A DNA stretch of 64,000 bases from Ariolimax columbianus. Its lineage: Eukaryota; Mollusca; Gastropoda; Stylommatophora; Arionidae. Under the pieces are notes generated by a model. The model did no database searches, was not told the DNA's origin, and was given only the letters and a program-made list of their open reading frames with translations. Location of the stretch: NCBI GenBank assembly GCA_036924085.1, contig JAVGWX010000005.1, positions 77,129,547 to 77,193,546 on the forward strand, written 5' to 3'. The translations under genes were made by a program, and so were the position numbers. Within the stretch, counting starts at the first letter, position 1. Every line of letters begins with the position of its first letter. Shown piece after piece: positions 55,701-57,826 of this stretch.

Positions 55701-55845
55701 GCTTTGCTAATGGTTTCATATTGATTCTTTTCAGAGCATAGAGAAAGCTGTAGACTTCAAAGTGCATCGATCAACTAAGGCAGCAGGCAATCATCTTCTT
55801 GTTGATGGGGAGTCACTAGCAGTAACACCAAGTCGACAAACTTGA
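15434..55845 (+). CDS. PIGA: PIGA, GPI-GlcNAc transferase catalytic subunit (12 coding exons, spliced)
   Basis: The spliced product of 460 residues is colinear with animal PIGA. The enzyme moves GlcNAc from UDP-GlcNAc to phosphatidylinositol on the cytosolic face of the ER, the first step of GPI-anchor synthesis, in a complex with PIGC, PIGH, PIGP, PIGQ, PIGY and DPM2. Seen here: the [16 protein letters not shown] start block (residues 12-27), the GT4 E-x7-E pair in [10 protein letters not shown] (E288, E296), VGGIPEVLP, and one C-terminal membrane segment (about 402-420) with a short tail. All introns are GT-AG and all phases close. Length is close to the human protein (484); the difference is the short N-terminus. 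Exons are 1: 15434-15465; 2: 17737-17893; 3: 20378-20500; 4: 29030-29205; 5: 33628-33743; 6: 37388-37495; 7: 40069-40175; 8: 41062-41144; 9: 44789-44874; 10: 46701-46884; 11: 50487-50586; 12: 55735-55845. No poly(A) site or promoter could be fixed. Confidence 0.95.
15737..17105 (+). mobile_element. I/Nimb-like LINE, 5'-truncated (RT end and RNase H), intron 1
   Basis: The 234-residue open stretch at 15774-16478 holds the end of the RT ([32 protein letters not shown]) and the start of RNase H ([38 protein letters not shown]). After a stop, further pieces read [64 protein letters not shown] and FIMATGLQI, then a short GCAAAGAAGAA tail. The frame is lost just after GNES. No target duplication was identified. 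Confidence 0.85.
17143..17410 (+). repeat. SINE-like repeat, family C, diverged copy
   Basis: Starts with CAGGGTCAGGTGAAT and ends near GGGATGTGAGGAGTGCCACT, matching in order the reverse complement of 58430-58745. The 3' part also resembles 55185-55275. The middle is poorly conserved. Confidence 0.5.
17440..17615. repeat. short interspersed repeat around CATCAGGGACAA
   Basis: Shares the words AAAGTCTTCATCAGGGACAA and flanking A-rich sequence with 31165-31320, 44975-45130 and, inverted, 40535-40650. Boundaries are uncertain and no function is visible. Confidence 0.5.
17737..17893 (+). CDS. PIGA: PIGA coding exon 2
   Basis: Acceptor TATTTCAG, then C completing Cys11, then residues 12-63: [38 protein letters not shown] and the end at LANGIK. 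GGVESH is the glycine-rich nucleotide-sugar loop region at the start of the GT4 fold. The donor is AAG|GTATAA, weaker than most in this gene. The phase is 0 at the end. Confidence 0.95.
17894..18700. other. intron 2, AT-rich, no recognisable element
   Basis: Contains short open frames only. AT-rich tracts with TATTTAAGTATT repeats lie around 18390-18430. No conserved domain seen. Confidence 0.5.
18705..18930 (-). mobile_element. SINE, subfamily B, antisense, diverged (intron 2)
   Basis: The + strand reads TCCATCCTGAAATGGACG, a TTTACAATGAGGCTACAATA block, CTTTTGGACCGACACATC and ACCAGATCTGG in the same order as the copies at 6050-6365 and 55985-56330. It has an internal deletion in the head. 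Confidence 0.6.
19049..20272 (+). mobile_element. 1.36-kb non-autonomous retroposon, copy 2, 5'-truncated (intron 2)
   Basis: Flanked by GAAGCCAAGAC at 19038-19048 and 20273-20283, again 11 bp (the first three bases could belong to the tail). The 3' end is ACAGCGTACGATGAAGAAG plus more GAA. It aligns with the reverse complement of 2215-3430 and lacks about 150 bp of that copy's 5' end. A short duplication of CTACTAATGACAGGGCTTTG lies at the 5' end (19049-19095). It sits 105 bp before exon 3. A 243-codon open frame (19161-19892) is not preserved in copy 1. Confidence 0.9.
20378..20500 (+). CDS. PIGA: PIGA coding exon 3
   Basis: Acceptor TTTGTGCAG, residues 64-104, from [19 protein letters not shown] to [11 protein letters not shown], donor TCA|GTGAGT, phase 0 at both ends. 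The VQIVHGHS end corresponds to the conserved VTIIHSHS of human PIGA, part of the Rossmann-like N-terminal half. Confidence 0.95.
20868..21065 (+). mobile_element. SINE subfamily B, head portion (intron 3)
   Basis: The + strand reads the SINE head in sense: CAGCCAGTGACTCATCAC, GCATCAGGGCTAATGAACCA, CCTGGAAACAGGCTGCAC, TTGTACCCAAAAAAGCTAGC. The central block and tail are missing; the copy stops against the minus-strand LINE at 21080. Confidence 0.6.
21080..24640 (-). mobile_element. Jockey/I-like LINE with RNase H, split by a CR1-like insertion (intron 3)
   Basis: From 24640 downwards the minus strand reads an RT start ([20 protein letters not shown]), then [20 protein letters not shown] and FQQAYDRVW (24205-24459), a FVDDLAI box where FADD is expected, and LGVTLNR at 23800. 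The next piece of the same protein, [14 protein letters not shown], appears only at about 22430, beyond the insertion. RT end ([20 protein letters not shown]), RNase H ([19 protein letters not shown]) and a C-terminal Cys-His block ([20 protein letters not shown]) follow down to 21090. Multiple breaks. Confidence 0.8.
22437..23795 (-). mobile_element. CR1/L2-like LINE, 5'-truncated, nested (intron 3)
   Basis: Minus strand. A 312-residue open RT (22834-23772) runs from [16 protein letters not shown] through [65 protein letters not shown] and [10 protein letters not shown] to [14 protein letters not shown]. All three catalytic Asp are present. After a frameshift, 22519-22749 completes the C-terminus ([22 protein letters not shown]). 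The 3' end is a short TTAAG-type repeat at 22437, as in the copy at 59103. It lacks the endonuclease and N-terminal part. RT preservation suggests a fairly recent insertion. Confidence 0.9.
24641..25491. other. intron 3, AT-rich, no recognisable element
   Basis: AT-rich sequence with only short, unrecognised open frames. No repeat unit or RNA gene seen. Confidence 0.5.
25504..26444 (+). mobile_element. I/Nimb-like LINE, 5'-truncated RNase H end (intron 3)
   Basis: The 12-bp duplication ATATCCTAAACA lies at 25492-25503 and 26445-26456. Inside, broken + frames read [20 protein letters not shown] (RNase H start), [31 protein letters not shown], and then [20 protein letters not shown] with a Cys-rich [18 protein letters not shown] block. 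The tail is GAAGATGATGATGAT rather than pure GAA. Several frameshifts. Confidence 0.85.
26457..27215. other. intron 3, AT-rich, no recognisable element
   Basis: AT-rich intron sequence; nothing supported by motif or repetition. Confidence 0.5.
27229..27922 (+). mobile_element. I/Nimb-like LINE 3' fragment, open RNase H end (intron 3)
   Basis: Flanked by the 13-bp duplication GATAAACATTTTA (27216-27228, 27923-27935). The whole insert reads open to its natural stop: [63 protein letters not shown], [40 protein letters not shown], then LEKIMVTV and stop. The tail GCAGAAGAAGAA follows. It is the same family as 6889-10488, with a heavily 5'-truncated start inside RNase H. The intact frame and exact duplication mark it as young. 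Confidence 0.93.
27936..28750. other. intron 3, no recognisable element
   Basis: A small duplication of GTTAAGAATC(T/C)(T/C)AATGCTGATG occurs near 28087-28145. Otherwise unremarkable intron sequence. Confidence 0.5.
28755..28965 (+). mobile_element. tRNA-derived SINE (box B intact), intron 3
   Basis: Aligns with 61415-61680: GGGTCTCCGTAGTTGTCAAG, then GCCGTTTGCCTCATATCCAG, box B GGTTCGAATTC at 28804-28814, then TTACGGAGATCC and GCGAGGAAGTCGAG. Box A is degraded (the other copy has TGGTGAAGTGG). It ends about 65 bp before exon 4. Confidence 0.8.
29030..29205 (+). CDS. PIGA: PIGA coding exon 4
   Basis: Acceptor CTTTTTTCAG, residues 105-162 and two bases of Cys163: [38 protein letters not shown] and [12 protein letters not shown]. 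The donor is TTG|GTAAGC. Reading past the donor gives TGG TAA, an immediate stop. The last 17 bases of the exon and the donor are the first unit of a 13-unit tandem array. Confidence 0.95.
29189..29584 (+). repeat. 30-bp tandem array repeating the exon 4 splice donor (13 units)
   Basis: Unit 1 (29189-29218) consists of the last 17 bases of PIGA exon 4 plus the first 13 of intron 4: TGTGTCTCTCATACTTG, then GTAAGCATTCAAT. Twelve further copies follow, nine of them exactly 30 bp in register from 29315. Eleven of 13 units keep GTAAG and eight have GTAAGT, a better intronic donor match than the genuine GTAAGC. Units 4 and 10 have GTAAAC. Confidence 0.95.
29736..30117 (+). mobile_element. ~380-bp SINE-like retroposon, copy 1 (intron 4)
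   Basis: Flanked by ACTTTATATG at 29726-29735 and 30118-30127. Begins TTCTTAGTTCTTAG and contains CCCAGCTCTGGTATGAGCTG and AGTCGCCTCTTACGACATGC. The second copy at 33830-34200 has the same start and length and its own 10-bp duplication. Orientation is assigned from the conserved order only; there is no clear tail. A conserved block of this kind near the 3' end is typical of SINEs, but the class is inferred. Confidence 0.8.
30358..30711 (+). mobile_element. SINE subfamily A, full length (354 bp), intron 4
   Basis: Flanked by the 14-bp duplication CATATCATACTTTG (30344-30357, 30712-30725). Head GAGCTGCAGTGGTTAGCGAC, middle CTGGATAACAGGCTGTAGCA, central block GGATGTGTTGGACCAAAAGG and CAAATATCGCAGTCAAGC, 3' end GGGAGATTGAGAACGAACGA then AGCCAAGC. 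The copy at 54099-54452 is also 354 bp between its duplications, so this is the full unit. The head has a loose resemblance to tRNA D- and T-arm sequences; a tRNA origin is only a guess. Confidence 0.9.
30726..31140 (-). pseudogene. LINE RNase H fragment (intron 4)
   Basis: The minus strand reads [23 protein letters not shown] sequence and [20 protein letters not shown], which resembles the conserved [16 protein letters not shown] end of I-type LINE RNase H. Highly decayed. Confidence 0.45.
31165..31320 (+). repeat. short interspersed repeat around CATCAGAGACAAC
   Basis: Reads GCATGATCAGATACTGCACT, then ATGAAAACAGAAACAAAAC, then GAAAGCTTTCATCAGAGACA. The same order occurs at 44975-45130 and inverted at 40535-40650. 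Confidence 0.6.
31325..32076. other. intron 4, no recognisable element
   Basis: AT-rich sequence. An inverted ATGATCAATAT motif occurs near 31698-31722. Nothing else is supported. Confidence 0.5.
32079..33215. mobile_element. mariner-derived palindromic MITE with nested LINE end (intron 4)
   Basis: TA dinucleotides at 32077-32078 and 33216-33217 flank imperfect inverted repeats of about 48 bp (left CGAGGCGTGTTCAAATGAAA, right ending AATTTGAACACACCACA). The left arm (to about 32440) and right arm (about 32457-32770) are inverted copies of one mariner 5' end meeting near 32450. The minus-strand arm encodes a mariner HTH ([45 protein letters not shown]). The rest of a transposase is absent. A LINE 3' end (32771-33167) is inserted close to the right terminal repeat. 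A one-sided relative lies at 61866-62208. Confidence 0.85.
32771..33167 (+). mobile_element. LINE 3' fragment with C2H2 zinc finger, nested in the MITE
   Basis: Flanked by TATGTTCACT (32761-32770, 33168-33177) with an ATT-type tail. The + strand reads [20 protein letters not shown], one stop where Trp is expected, [20 protein letters not shown], and then a C2H2 finger [21 protein letters not shown] before the stop. This is the C-terminal domain of the LINE class seen on the minus strand at 1146-5850. The nucleic-acid-binding role of the finger is inferred. Confidence 0.85.
33340..33480. repeat. LINE 3'-end-like repeat (family D) in intron 4
   Basis: Shares AGAGCTTCAACAAATGTTTG and TCTTCCTGCCCTGTGCCATT-like sequence with 45740-45830 and 50640-50740. 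At 45740-46090 the same sequence continues into a minus-strand LINE C-terminus, so this is probably its terminal part. A CA/GA microsatellite follows at about 33493-33523. Confidence 0.55.
33628..33743 (+). CDS. PIGA: PIGA coding exon 5
   Basis: Acceptor TTCACCAG, last base of Cys163, residues 164-201: [38 protein letters not shown], then A of Ile202 and donor [15 protein letters not shown] is the conserved block that begins the C-terminal GT4 lobe. Codon 163 is Cys where human PIGA has Ser. Confidence 0.95.
33830..34200 (+). mobile_element. ~370-bp SINE-like retroposon, copy 2 (intron 5)
   Basis: Flanked by GCTTGGATGT at 33820-33829 and 34201-34210, within the minisatellite. Begins TCTTAGTTCTTATTTGACCT and holds CCCAGCTCTGGTATGAG and AGTCGCCTCTTACGACATAC in the same order as 29736-30117. 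Because the host array itself repeats, the duplication is less decisive here than for the first copy. Confidence 0.8.
34595..35244 (-). mobile_element. unclassified retroposon inserted in the intron 5 array
   Basis: Interrupts the array between two copies of ATAGCTTGGAT (34584-34594, 35245-35255). On the minus strand it ends in an ATT-type tail next to 34595. A 108-codon minus-strand frame (34698-35024) starts [15 protein letters not shown] and includes [21 protein letters not shown] do not recognise it. It could be a LINE ORF1 or leader piece. Confidence 0.5.
35323..36600 (-). mobile_element. mariner transposon (1,278 bp) in intron 5
   Basis: Bounded by TA at 35321-35322 and 36601-36602 with inverted ends CAAGGTAGCTTCAAAAAGTT and CCAGGTAGCTTCAAAAAGTT. 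The insertion splits a unit whose intact form, CACATATTCTATTTAG, occurs at about 36766, so the empty site is present in the window. The size and the DD34D-type transposase on the minus strand fit mariner. Confidence 0.95.
35388..36420 (-). pseudogene. mariner transposase, frameshifted
   Basis: Minus strand. The N-terminal HTH half ([28 protein letters not shown]) is broken by frameshifts and a stop. The catalytic half (35527-36114) is open: [48 protein letters not shown] and [12 protein letters not shown], with 34 residues between the second and third acidic positions. The first acidic residue is Glu in TGEETW where many mariners have Asp. A frameshift near 35540 separates the last stretch (35388-35579). 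Confidence 0.85.
36846..37325. repeat. 34/44-bp tandem array before exon 6
   Basis: About a dozen units of GGATCTCATGTCACTTGATG plus AAAGTCATCATACACCATTG, alternating a 44-bp form and a 34-bp form that lacks the CATACACCAT part. It ends about 60 bp before the exon 6 acceptor. Confidence 0.9.
37388..37495 (+). CDS. PIGA: PIGA coding exon 6
   Basis: Acceptor TCTCCAG, residues 202-237: [35 protein letters not shown], then G of Gly238 and donor GTAAGT. [12 protein letters not shown] is a hallmark PIGA/GT4 block close to the donor-sugar site. Confidence 0.95.
37700..38300 (-). pseudogene. LINE RT thumb fragment (intron 6)
   Basis: The minus strand reads [60 protein letters not shown] and [20 protein letters not shown], the post-palm blocks of an L1/Tad-like or related LINE. 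Several stops. Confidence 0.6.
38350..39240 (-). pseudogene. LINE RT fragment (intron 6)
   Basis: The minus strand reads [20 protein letters not shown], a [11 protein letters not shown] box in place of [24 protein letters not shown] and [20 protein letters not shown]. The catalytic box has lost its first Asp. Decayed. Confidence 0.55.
39374..39960. repeat. 52-bp tandem array in intron 6 (about 11 units)
   Basis: Unit CAGGAATTATTTCCCTATTT, GTCTTATCTAGAGGAATTGA, TGGGTCACAAGT, highly regular at 52 bp. It ends about 110 bp before exon 7. Confidence 0.95.
40069..40175 (+). CDS. PIGA: PIGA coding exon 7
   Basis: Acceptor GTCTTTCAG, completes Gly238, residues 239-273: [35 protein letters not shown], donor GTAAGT, phase 0. 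Matches the GGEGPKRIILEEVRERYQL region of human PIGA. Confidence 0.95.
40535..40650 (-). repeat. short interspersed repeat, inverted copy (intron 7)
   Basis: The + strand reads TTGTCTCTGATGAAAGCCTA and TTATCAGACCATGCCCAT, the reverse of the word order at 31165-31320 and 44975-45130. Confidence 0.55.
41062..41144 (+). CDS. PIGA: PIGA coding exon 8 (catalytic E-x7-E)
   Basis: Acceptor TTTCTTCAG, residues 274-300: [27 protein letters not shown], then GG of Gly301, donor GTAGGT. Holds the GT4 E-x7-E motif (E288 and E296), whose glutamates contact the donor sugar in this family. Confidence 0.95.
41165..41600. other. intron 8 start, no recognisable element
   Basis: T-rich sequence with a local duplication of GTTTTTGATGTTTTGTCCTC near 41299-41341. 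Nothing else. Confidence 0.5.
41601..41800 (-). pseudogene. LINE RNase H end fragment (intron 8)
   Basis: The minus strand reads [40 protein letters not shown]. PGHxGVxxNEKAD is the conserved last motif of LINE-type RNase H (final catalytic Asp). Only this end remains. Confidence 0.6.
41886..41975 (-). mobile_element. SINE A head fragment, antisense (intron 8)
   Basis: The + strand reads TCGCTGGCCCTGATGCTAGC, AGTCAG and CTGCTCAGCATCTTGATCC, the reverse of the SINE A head. It lies about 75 bp before a sense SINE A 3' half, so the two could be one insertion with a 5' inversion or two separate pieces. Confidence 0.65.
42050..42478 (+). mobile_element. SINE A 3' half, split by a tRNA-derived SINE (intron 8)
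   Basis: Sense SINE A central block (GGATGTGTCGGACCGAAAGG, GCAAATATTGCAGTCAAGCT) up to 42188, then resumed at 42442 with GCGGGAGATTGAGAACGAAC and a GAAGAAGAAG tail. The interruption is the nested SINE at 42189-42441. Confidence 0.85.
42189..42441 (-). mobile_element. tRNA-derived SINE nested in SINE A
   Basis: Flanked by CAGTGGGAGATT (42177-42188) and CAGCGGGAGATT (42442-42453), a 12-bp duplication with one change. On the minus strand the head carries box A TGGCCTAGTGG (42421-42431) and box B GGTTCGATCCC (42377-42387), both fitting the RNA polymerase III consensus. The body contains GCTGAAGTCGGATGCACTGG, and the end is an A-rich tail. Functional transcription is possible but not shown. Confidence 0.9.
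42490..43830 (+). pseudogene. LINE endonuclease domain, split by an RNase H-end insertion (intron 8)
   Basis: The + strand reads [33 protein letters not shown] and ATSFQT up to 42816. It resumes after the insertion with [53 protein letters not shown] and [20 protein letters not shown], an EEP endonuclease of the same class as 5180-5850. Many breaks. Confidence 0.75.
42817..43335 (+). mobile_element. I/Nimb-like LINE 3' fragment nested in the endonuclease
   Basis: Flanked by ATTTCAAACTGCT (42804-42816, 43336-43348), 13 bp. Open from its truncation point: [84 protein letters not shown] and stop, then TGCGTACGAAGAAGAAGAAG. It is the same family as 27229-27922 and 6889-10488; one Cys of the CxC pair is Trp here. 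Confidence 0.93.
44050..44480 (-). pseudogene. LINE RNase H and C-terminal fragment (intron 8)
   Basis: The minus strand reads [60 protein letters not shown] and [19 protein letters not shown]. QWVxAHCEIxGNxKAD is the terminal RNase H motif. Broken by stops. Confidence 0.65.
44789..44874 (+). CDS. PIGA: PIGA coding exon 9
   Basis: Acceptor TTTGACAG, completes Gly301, residues 302-329: [28 protein letters not shown], then G of Ala330 and donor GTACAG (weak at +3 to +6). VGGIPEVLP is a conserved GT4 donor-binding loop. Confidence 0.95.
44975..45130 (+). repeat. short interspersed repeat around CATCAAGGACAAC (intron 9)
   Basis: Reads ATGGTCAGATACCGCGCTAA, AAACGAAAAC, and GGGCTTCATCAAGGACAACA in the same order as 31165-31320. 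Confidence 0.6.
45135..45700. other. intron 9, no recognisable element
   Basis: AT-rich intron sequence; nothing supported. Confidence 0.5.
45740..46090 (-). pseudogene. LINE C-terminal fragment (family D), intron 9
   Basis: The minus strand reads [54 protein letters not shown], resembling the RRRWRWIGHTLRK...RGRP region after the RT of many invertebrate LINEs. The + strand open frame over the same span is a shadow. Confidence 0.6.
46243..46605. repeat. 47/53-bp tandem array in intron 9
   Basis: Unit ATGTAATGTGATATTGATAC, CACCAAGTGGGGCTAACTCT, TTTCTAT (47 bp); some units carry an extra CTTATT (53 bp). Seven regular units, then a decayed stretch reaching almost to the exon 10 acceptor. Confidence 0.92.
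46701..46884 (+). CDS. PIGA: PIGA coding exon 10
   Basis: Acceptor ATCTCCAG, completes Ala330, residues 331-390: [60 protein letters not shown], then AG of Arg391 and donor GTAATT. Covers the end of the GT4 lobe and the linker to the membrane segment; YSWxDVAxRTEKVY is strongly conserved in PIGA. Confidence 0.95.
46890..47395. other. intron 10 start, no recognisable element
   Basis: Ordinary AT-rich intron sequence. Open frames at 47223-47517 on both strands have no recognisable domain. Confidence 0.45.
47400..49440 (+). mobile_element. RTE-clade-like LINE, RT portion, decayed (intron 10)
   Basis: The + strand reads [86 protein letters not shown]-like [26 protein letters not shown] (FADD changed to FCDD), [20 protein letters not shown] and [10 protein letters not shown]. 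Past 48880 only scattered blocks such as [13 protein letters not shown] and HRWAGHVV remain. This motif series matches RTE-type elements. Several stops; the endonuclease is missing. Confidence 0.8.
49441..50226. other. intron 10, mostly unassigned; (TTAG)n at 49707-49738
   Basis: A pure TTAG tetranucleotide run of about eight units lies near 49707-49738. Otherwise AT-rich intron DNA with no recognisable element. Confidence 0.6.
50227..50385 (-). mobile_element. SINE A, antisense, 5'-truncated (intron 10)
   Basis: The + strand starts CTTTTCTTCTTCGTTCATTC, then TCAATCTCCCAC, GCGGAATGCGTTG, AGTTTACAGCCTGACTGCAA and ends in the central block. The head is absent. It ends about 100 bp before exon 11. 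Confidence 0.75.
50487..50586 (+). CDS. PIGA: PIGA coding exon 11 (membrane segment)
   Basis: Acceptor CCTTTTCAG, completes Arg391, residues 392-424: [33 protein letters not shown], donor GTAAAC, phase 0. The hydrophobic run [19 protein letters not shown] (about 402-420) corresponds to the single C-terminal ER membrane helix of PIGA. Confidence 0.95.
50640..50745. repeat. LINE 3'-end-like repeat (family D), intron 11
   Basis: Contains AGATCCTCAACAAGTACTCA and CAAGTCTTCCTGTCATGTGC, matching 33395-33445 and 45785-45830. A TCAA microsatellite (about 50625-50645) precedes it. Confidence 0.5.
50790..51065 (-). pseudogene. Tc1/mariner-superfamily transposase C-terminus (intron 11)
   Basis: The minus strand reads [15 protein letters not shown], stop-broken [40 protein letters not shown] and [16 protein letters not shown]. 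This resembles the W-P-NSPDLNPVDYxIW block and following residues of Tc1/mariner relatives. Only the C-terminal third is visible and no terminal repeats were found. Confidence 0.6.
51066..51730 (-). pseudogene. LINE RT C-terminal fragment (intron 11)
   Basis: The minus strand reads [40 protein letters not shown], [20 protein letters not shown] and WEDAA, the same class as 1441-2203 and 32771-33167. Frames shift several times. Confidence 0.65.
51733..52150 (-). pseudogene. LINE RT palm/thumb fragment (intron 11)
   Basis: The minus strand reads [20 protein letters not shown] (YADD changed to YADV), [40 protein letters not shown] and [15 protein letters not shown]. It may be the continuation of the endonuclease/linker part at 53395-54090; the RT start between them is missing. 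Confidence 0.65.
52260..53395 (+). other. LTR- or promoter-like GC-richer insert in intron 11
   Basis: Interrupts two parts of a minus-strand LINE. It contains a TATAAAAG box near 52503, followed by purine-rich sequence with a 70-codon frame (52514-52726, not recognised). Two diverged copies of a segment with GTTTAAC, AAGTTTATAGTCATTGCAGA and CAGCCTAG lie at about 52798-52880 and 53005-53075, and AATAAAG at about 53311. TATA box plus polyadenylation-like signal in roughly 1 kb is what a solo LTR looks like, but no TG...CA ends or clean target duplication were found. Confidence 0.35.
53395..54090 (-). pseudogene. LINE endonuclease end and linker (intron 11)
   Basis: The minus strand reads [20 protein letters not shown] (endonuclease end, with the SDH motif), then [20 protein letters not shown] and, at 53428-53682, [38 protein letters not shown] and [20 protein letters not shown]. 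These are the blocks between endonuclease and RT in this LINE class. Confidence 0.65.
54099..54452 (-). mobile_element. SINE subfamily A, full length, antisense (intron 11)
   Basis: Flanked by the 17-bp duplication TGAATCTGACCTTTATC (54082-54098, 54453-54469). The + strand reads CTTCTTCTGCGTTCGTTCTC, CCGCTACCAAACCCTGAAAG, GTTTACAGCTTGACTGCGAT, GTCCAACACATCCGACTTCA and a head ending CAGCGTCTTGATCCC. Its 354 bp equal the copy at 30358-30711. Confidence 0.93.
54470..55180. other. intron 11, AT-rich, no recognisable element
   Basis: A T run at about 54487-54499 and ordinary intron sequence. No domain or repeat supported. Confidence 0.5.
55185..55275 (+). repeat. family C repeat, 3' fragment (intron 11)
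   Basis: Reads GGGATGTGAGGAAAGCTACT, ACAACCCGCCATTGAACGCC, TTTTTCAGGACGCACAAAAG and TCGTTGTGGGCATT, matching the reverse complement of 58430-58510. Confidence 0.75.
55330..55665 (+). pseudogene. two small LINE fragments (intron 11)
   Basis: At 55335-55480 the + strand reads KEMGRQHxGVDGK in one frame and, in another, [40 protein letters not shown] and FRLWDW, a typical LINE C-terminus. At 55575-55660 it reads [20 protein letters not shown], an RT block. They are from different parts of LINE proteins, so probably two pieces. Confidence 0.55.
55735..55845 (+). CDS. PIGA: PIGA coding exon 12 (C-terminal tail and stop)
   Basis: Acceptor TTCTTTTCAG, phase 0, residues 425-460: [36 protein letters not shown], stop TGA at 55843-55845. 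SIEKAVDF aligns with the SIIDVAIDA that follows the membrane helix in human PIGA; the rest is lumenal tail of low conservation. The last codons (CTAGCAGTAACACCAAGTCG and ACAAACTTGA) resemble the unit of the 30-bp array downstream. Confidence 0.85.
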   Translation, partial: SIEKAVDFKVHRSTKAAGNHLLVDGESLAVTPSRQT

Positions 55846-55984
55846 CTCAGCCTTGAGAGCTAACAGTAGCAAGTCCACTTTCATCAATCATATGTTCTCT
55901 CCAATGAGAAGCACAGATCACCACAGCAGTTGGCCCTTTTTAAAAGAAACCTGTTTCCAAGCATTTGCAATCGTTTACCTGTTC

Positions 55985-56335
55985 ACTCTTCTTCTTCAGC
56001 GTTTGTCCTGAAAAGGACACTGTGTCATAGTTTACAGCAAGTCTGCAATATCTGCAACTTTTGGCCCGACACATCCAATTTCAGCTGGCATTTTTTAGTA
56101 CCAGGTTTGTCTTCCAACTGCGATCCCTGTCTTTTGGTCAGACTACGATAAGGACCAATGCAGCCTGTTTCCAGGACTGCCATGTGGAGGCAGAATAAGG
56201 TCTTGGTCAGCTCTGGTTCGCTGACCCTGATGCAAGCAGTCAGCTATGAGTTGCTGGTTGCTGTTAGCTCAGTCACTGCCGTATTTTGGCCCAACCTTTT
56301 ACCTGCAGCTGGTCCCTTTACATGAAGTCGGTATC
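55985..56335 (-). mobile_element. SINE subfamily B, antisense, near full length
   Basis: The + strand reads CTCTTCTTCTTCAGCGTTTG, TCCTGAAAAGGACACTGTG, GTTTACAGCAAGTCTGCAAT, TTTTGGCCCGACACATCCAA, CCTGTTTCCAGGACTGCCAT and a head near GTTGCTGTTAGCTCAGTCAC. Body shared with subfamily A but a different last ~40 bp before the GAA tail. Possible short duplication TTTACCTG on both sides, not certain. Confidence 0.8.
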
Positions 56336-56537
56336 CGAGCTTTTGCAGTGATTGATAATAATGGTTATGTTATTTTACATGATGAGGTTGCTAACCCCAA
56401 GCAAAATACTCTTTAGTCACCATTTATGCTTGAAAGGTGACACTGGTCCTATTCTTCTCATACCAGATACCACTTGGGTAAAACTAAATTGACTCAAATT
56501 GAGGGCTAGCAGTACAAGTCAACAAACTTAAAGGCTA

Positions 56538-57240
56538 GCAGTACAAGTCTGGCACAACATGGGAAGCAAAGCCAGATGTCCTCAGAACATCAGCACTCGC
56601 TCGGTGTTTCTCTGTAGCTGAGTACGCCGCACCAGTCTGGAAAAACTCTGCACATGTCAAACTAATAGATACAGCAATAAATGAGACAGGCCGAATAGTT
56701 ACTGGGTGCCTAAAACCTACACCAACTGAAAAAATATACCCCATAATCGGCATAGCGCCACCATAGATACGAAGAACTGTCGCGTCAGAGATAGAAAGAG
56801 AGAAATATGTAAATGACCCAACACACTCTATGTTCAGACATCAGGTGCAGCGCTTAAGACGAAGTTTCTTACAGTAAATCCAGACCCTACAGACTAGTCC
56901 TGGAAATCGACGTGTTGAAAGTTGGAAACAGATAACACAGGTCCCATTGATCAAGTTACGGGAGGAACCTGCGCCTGAACATCTCCTGCCCTACGCAACA
57001 TGGAAGTCACTAAATAGACTTCAAACTGGTGTATCACAATGCAGGAAAAACTGAAAAGATGGGGATACAGGGATGATGAAACATGCGAATGTGGAGTAAC
57101 ACAAGACCAGGACCATCTGATGATTTGCCCAAACTTTCCGGAGACTTGTAGCATGGATGACCTGCTGAGTACCAGTGACAGGGCAATCCACGTGGCTGAA
57201 TACTGGAAGAATGAGGTGTGACGTAGTGCCTAGGACATAA
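56538..57240 (+). pseudogene. LINE RT/C-terminal fragment inserted near the array
   Basis: The + strand reads VLRTSALARCFSVAEYAAPV-like, WKNSAHVKLIDTAINETGRI, VTGCLKPTPTEKIYPIIGIA and, at 57039-57221, MQEKLKRWGYRDDETCECGV, TQDQDHLMICPNFPETCSMD, a Cys-His C-terminal domain as in Daphne/Jockey-like LINEs. It is flanked by AGTACAAGTC and AGTGCAAGTC, a likely imperfect target duplication lying inside array units. Confidence 0.7.
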
Positions 57241-57242
57241 GA

Positions 57243-57600
57243 AAAGCAATAGTGCAAGTCATCAAACTTGAGGGCTAGCAATAACAAATCAACAAATTTA
57301 AGGCTATCAATACAAGTCAACAAACTTGAGGGCTAGCAATAACAAAAATAACAAATCAACACAATTGTGGGCTAGCAATAACAAGTCAACACACTTGTGG
57401 GCTAGCAATAACAAGTCAACCAACTTGTGGGCTAGCAATAACAAGTCAACCAACTTGTGGGCTAGCAATAACAAGTCAATAACTAGTGGACTAGCAATAA
57501 CAAGTCAACCAACTTGTCGGGTAGCAATAACAAGTCAATATAATAGTGGGCTAGCAATAACAAAAAGTCAGCAAACTTTACTCAAACTTGAAGAAGAGAA
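57243..57600. repeat. 30-bp array resembling the end of the PIGA coding sequence
   Basis: Regular 30-bp units of GGGCTAGCAATAACAAGTCA and ACCAACTTGT. Isolated similar units appear at 56495-56540, and the first match lies in the last codons and stop of PIGA exon 12 (about 55816-55845), followed by a diverged unit at 55855-55885. Open frames across the array (WASNNKSTNL units) are by-products of the 30-bp period. Confidence 0.9.
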
Positions 57601-57604
57601 ATAA

Positions 57605-57825
57605 GTACCCAAAAAAAAATAGATTTGAGGAACAGTAATAAATCTTGATAGACATGACTCTGACTTTGAAGATTGTGTCTTGTTTAAGTTATGGCTATTC
57701 TCTGCTGTATATGAATTGGCAAATTGACGATGCATGTAAGTACATCACATTACAAATGACAATGGATTCTGTTCACAAATGCAAAATCATATTTAAAAAA
57801 TTGGAAAAATTGGAACAGTTTTAAA
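57605..57825. other. no recognisable feature
   Basis: AT-rich spacer between two arrays. Confidence 0.5.
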
Positions 57826-57826
57826 A

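Noticed and set aside
57326..57604. A 92-codon Asn/Ser/Thr-rich frame after PIGA
   Set aside because: It lies wholly in the 30-bp array and has no independent support as a gene.
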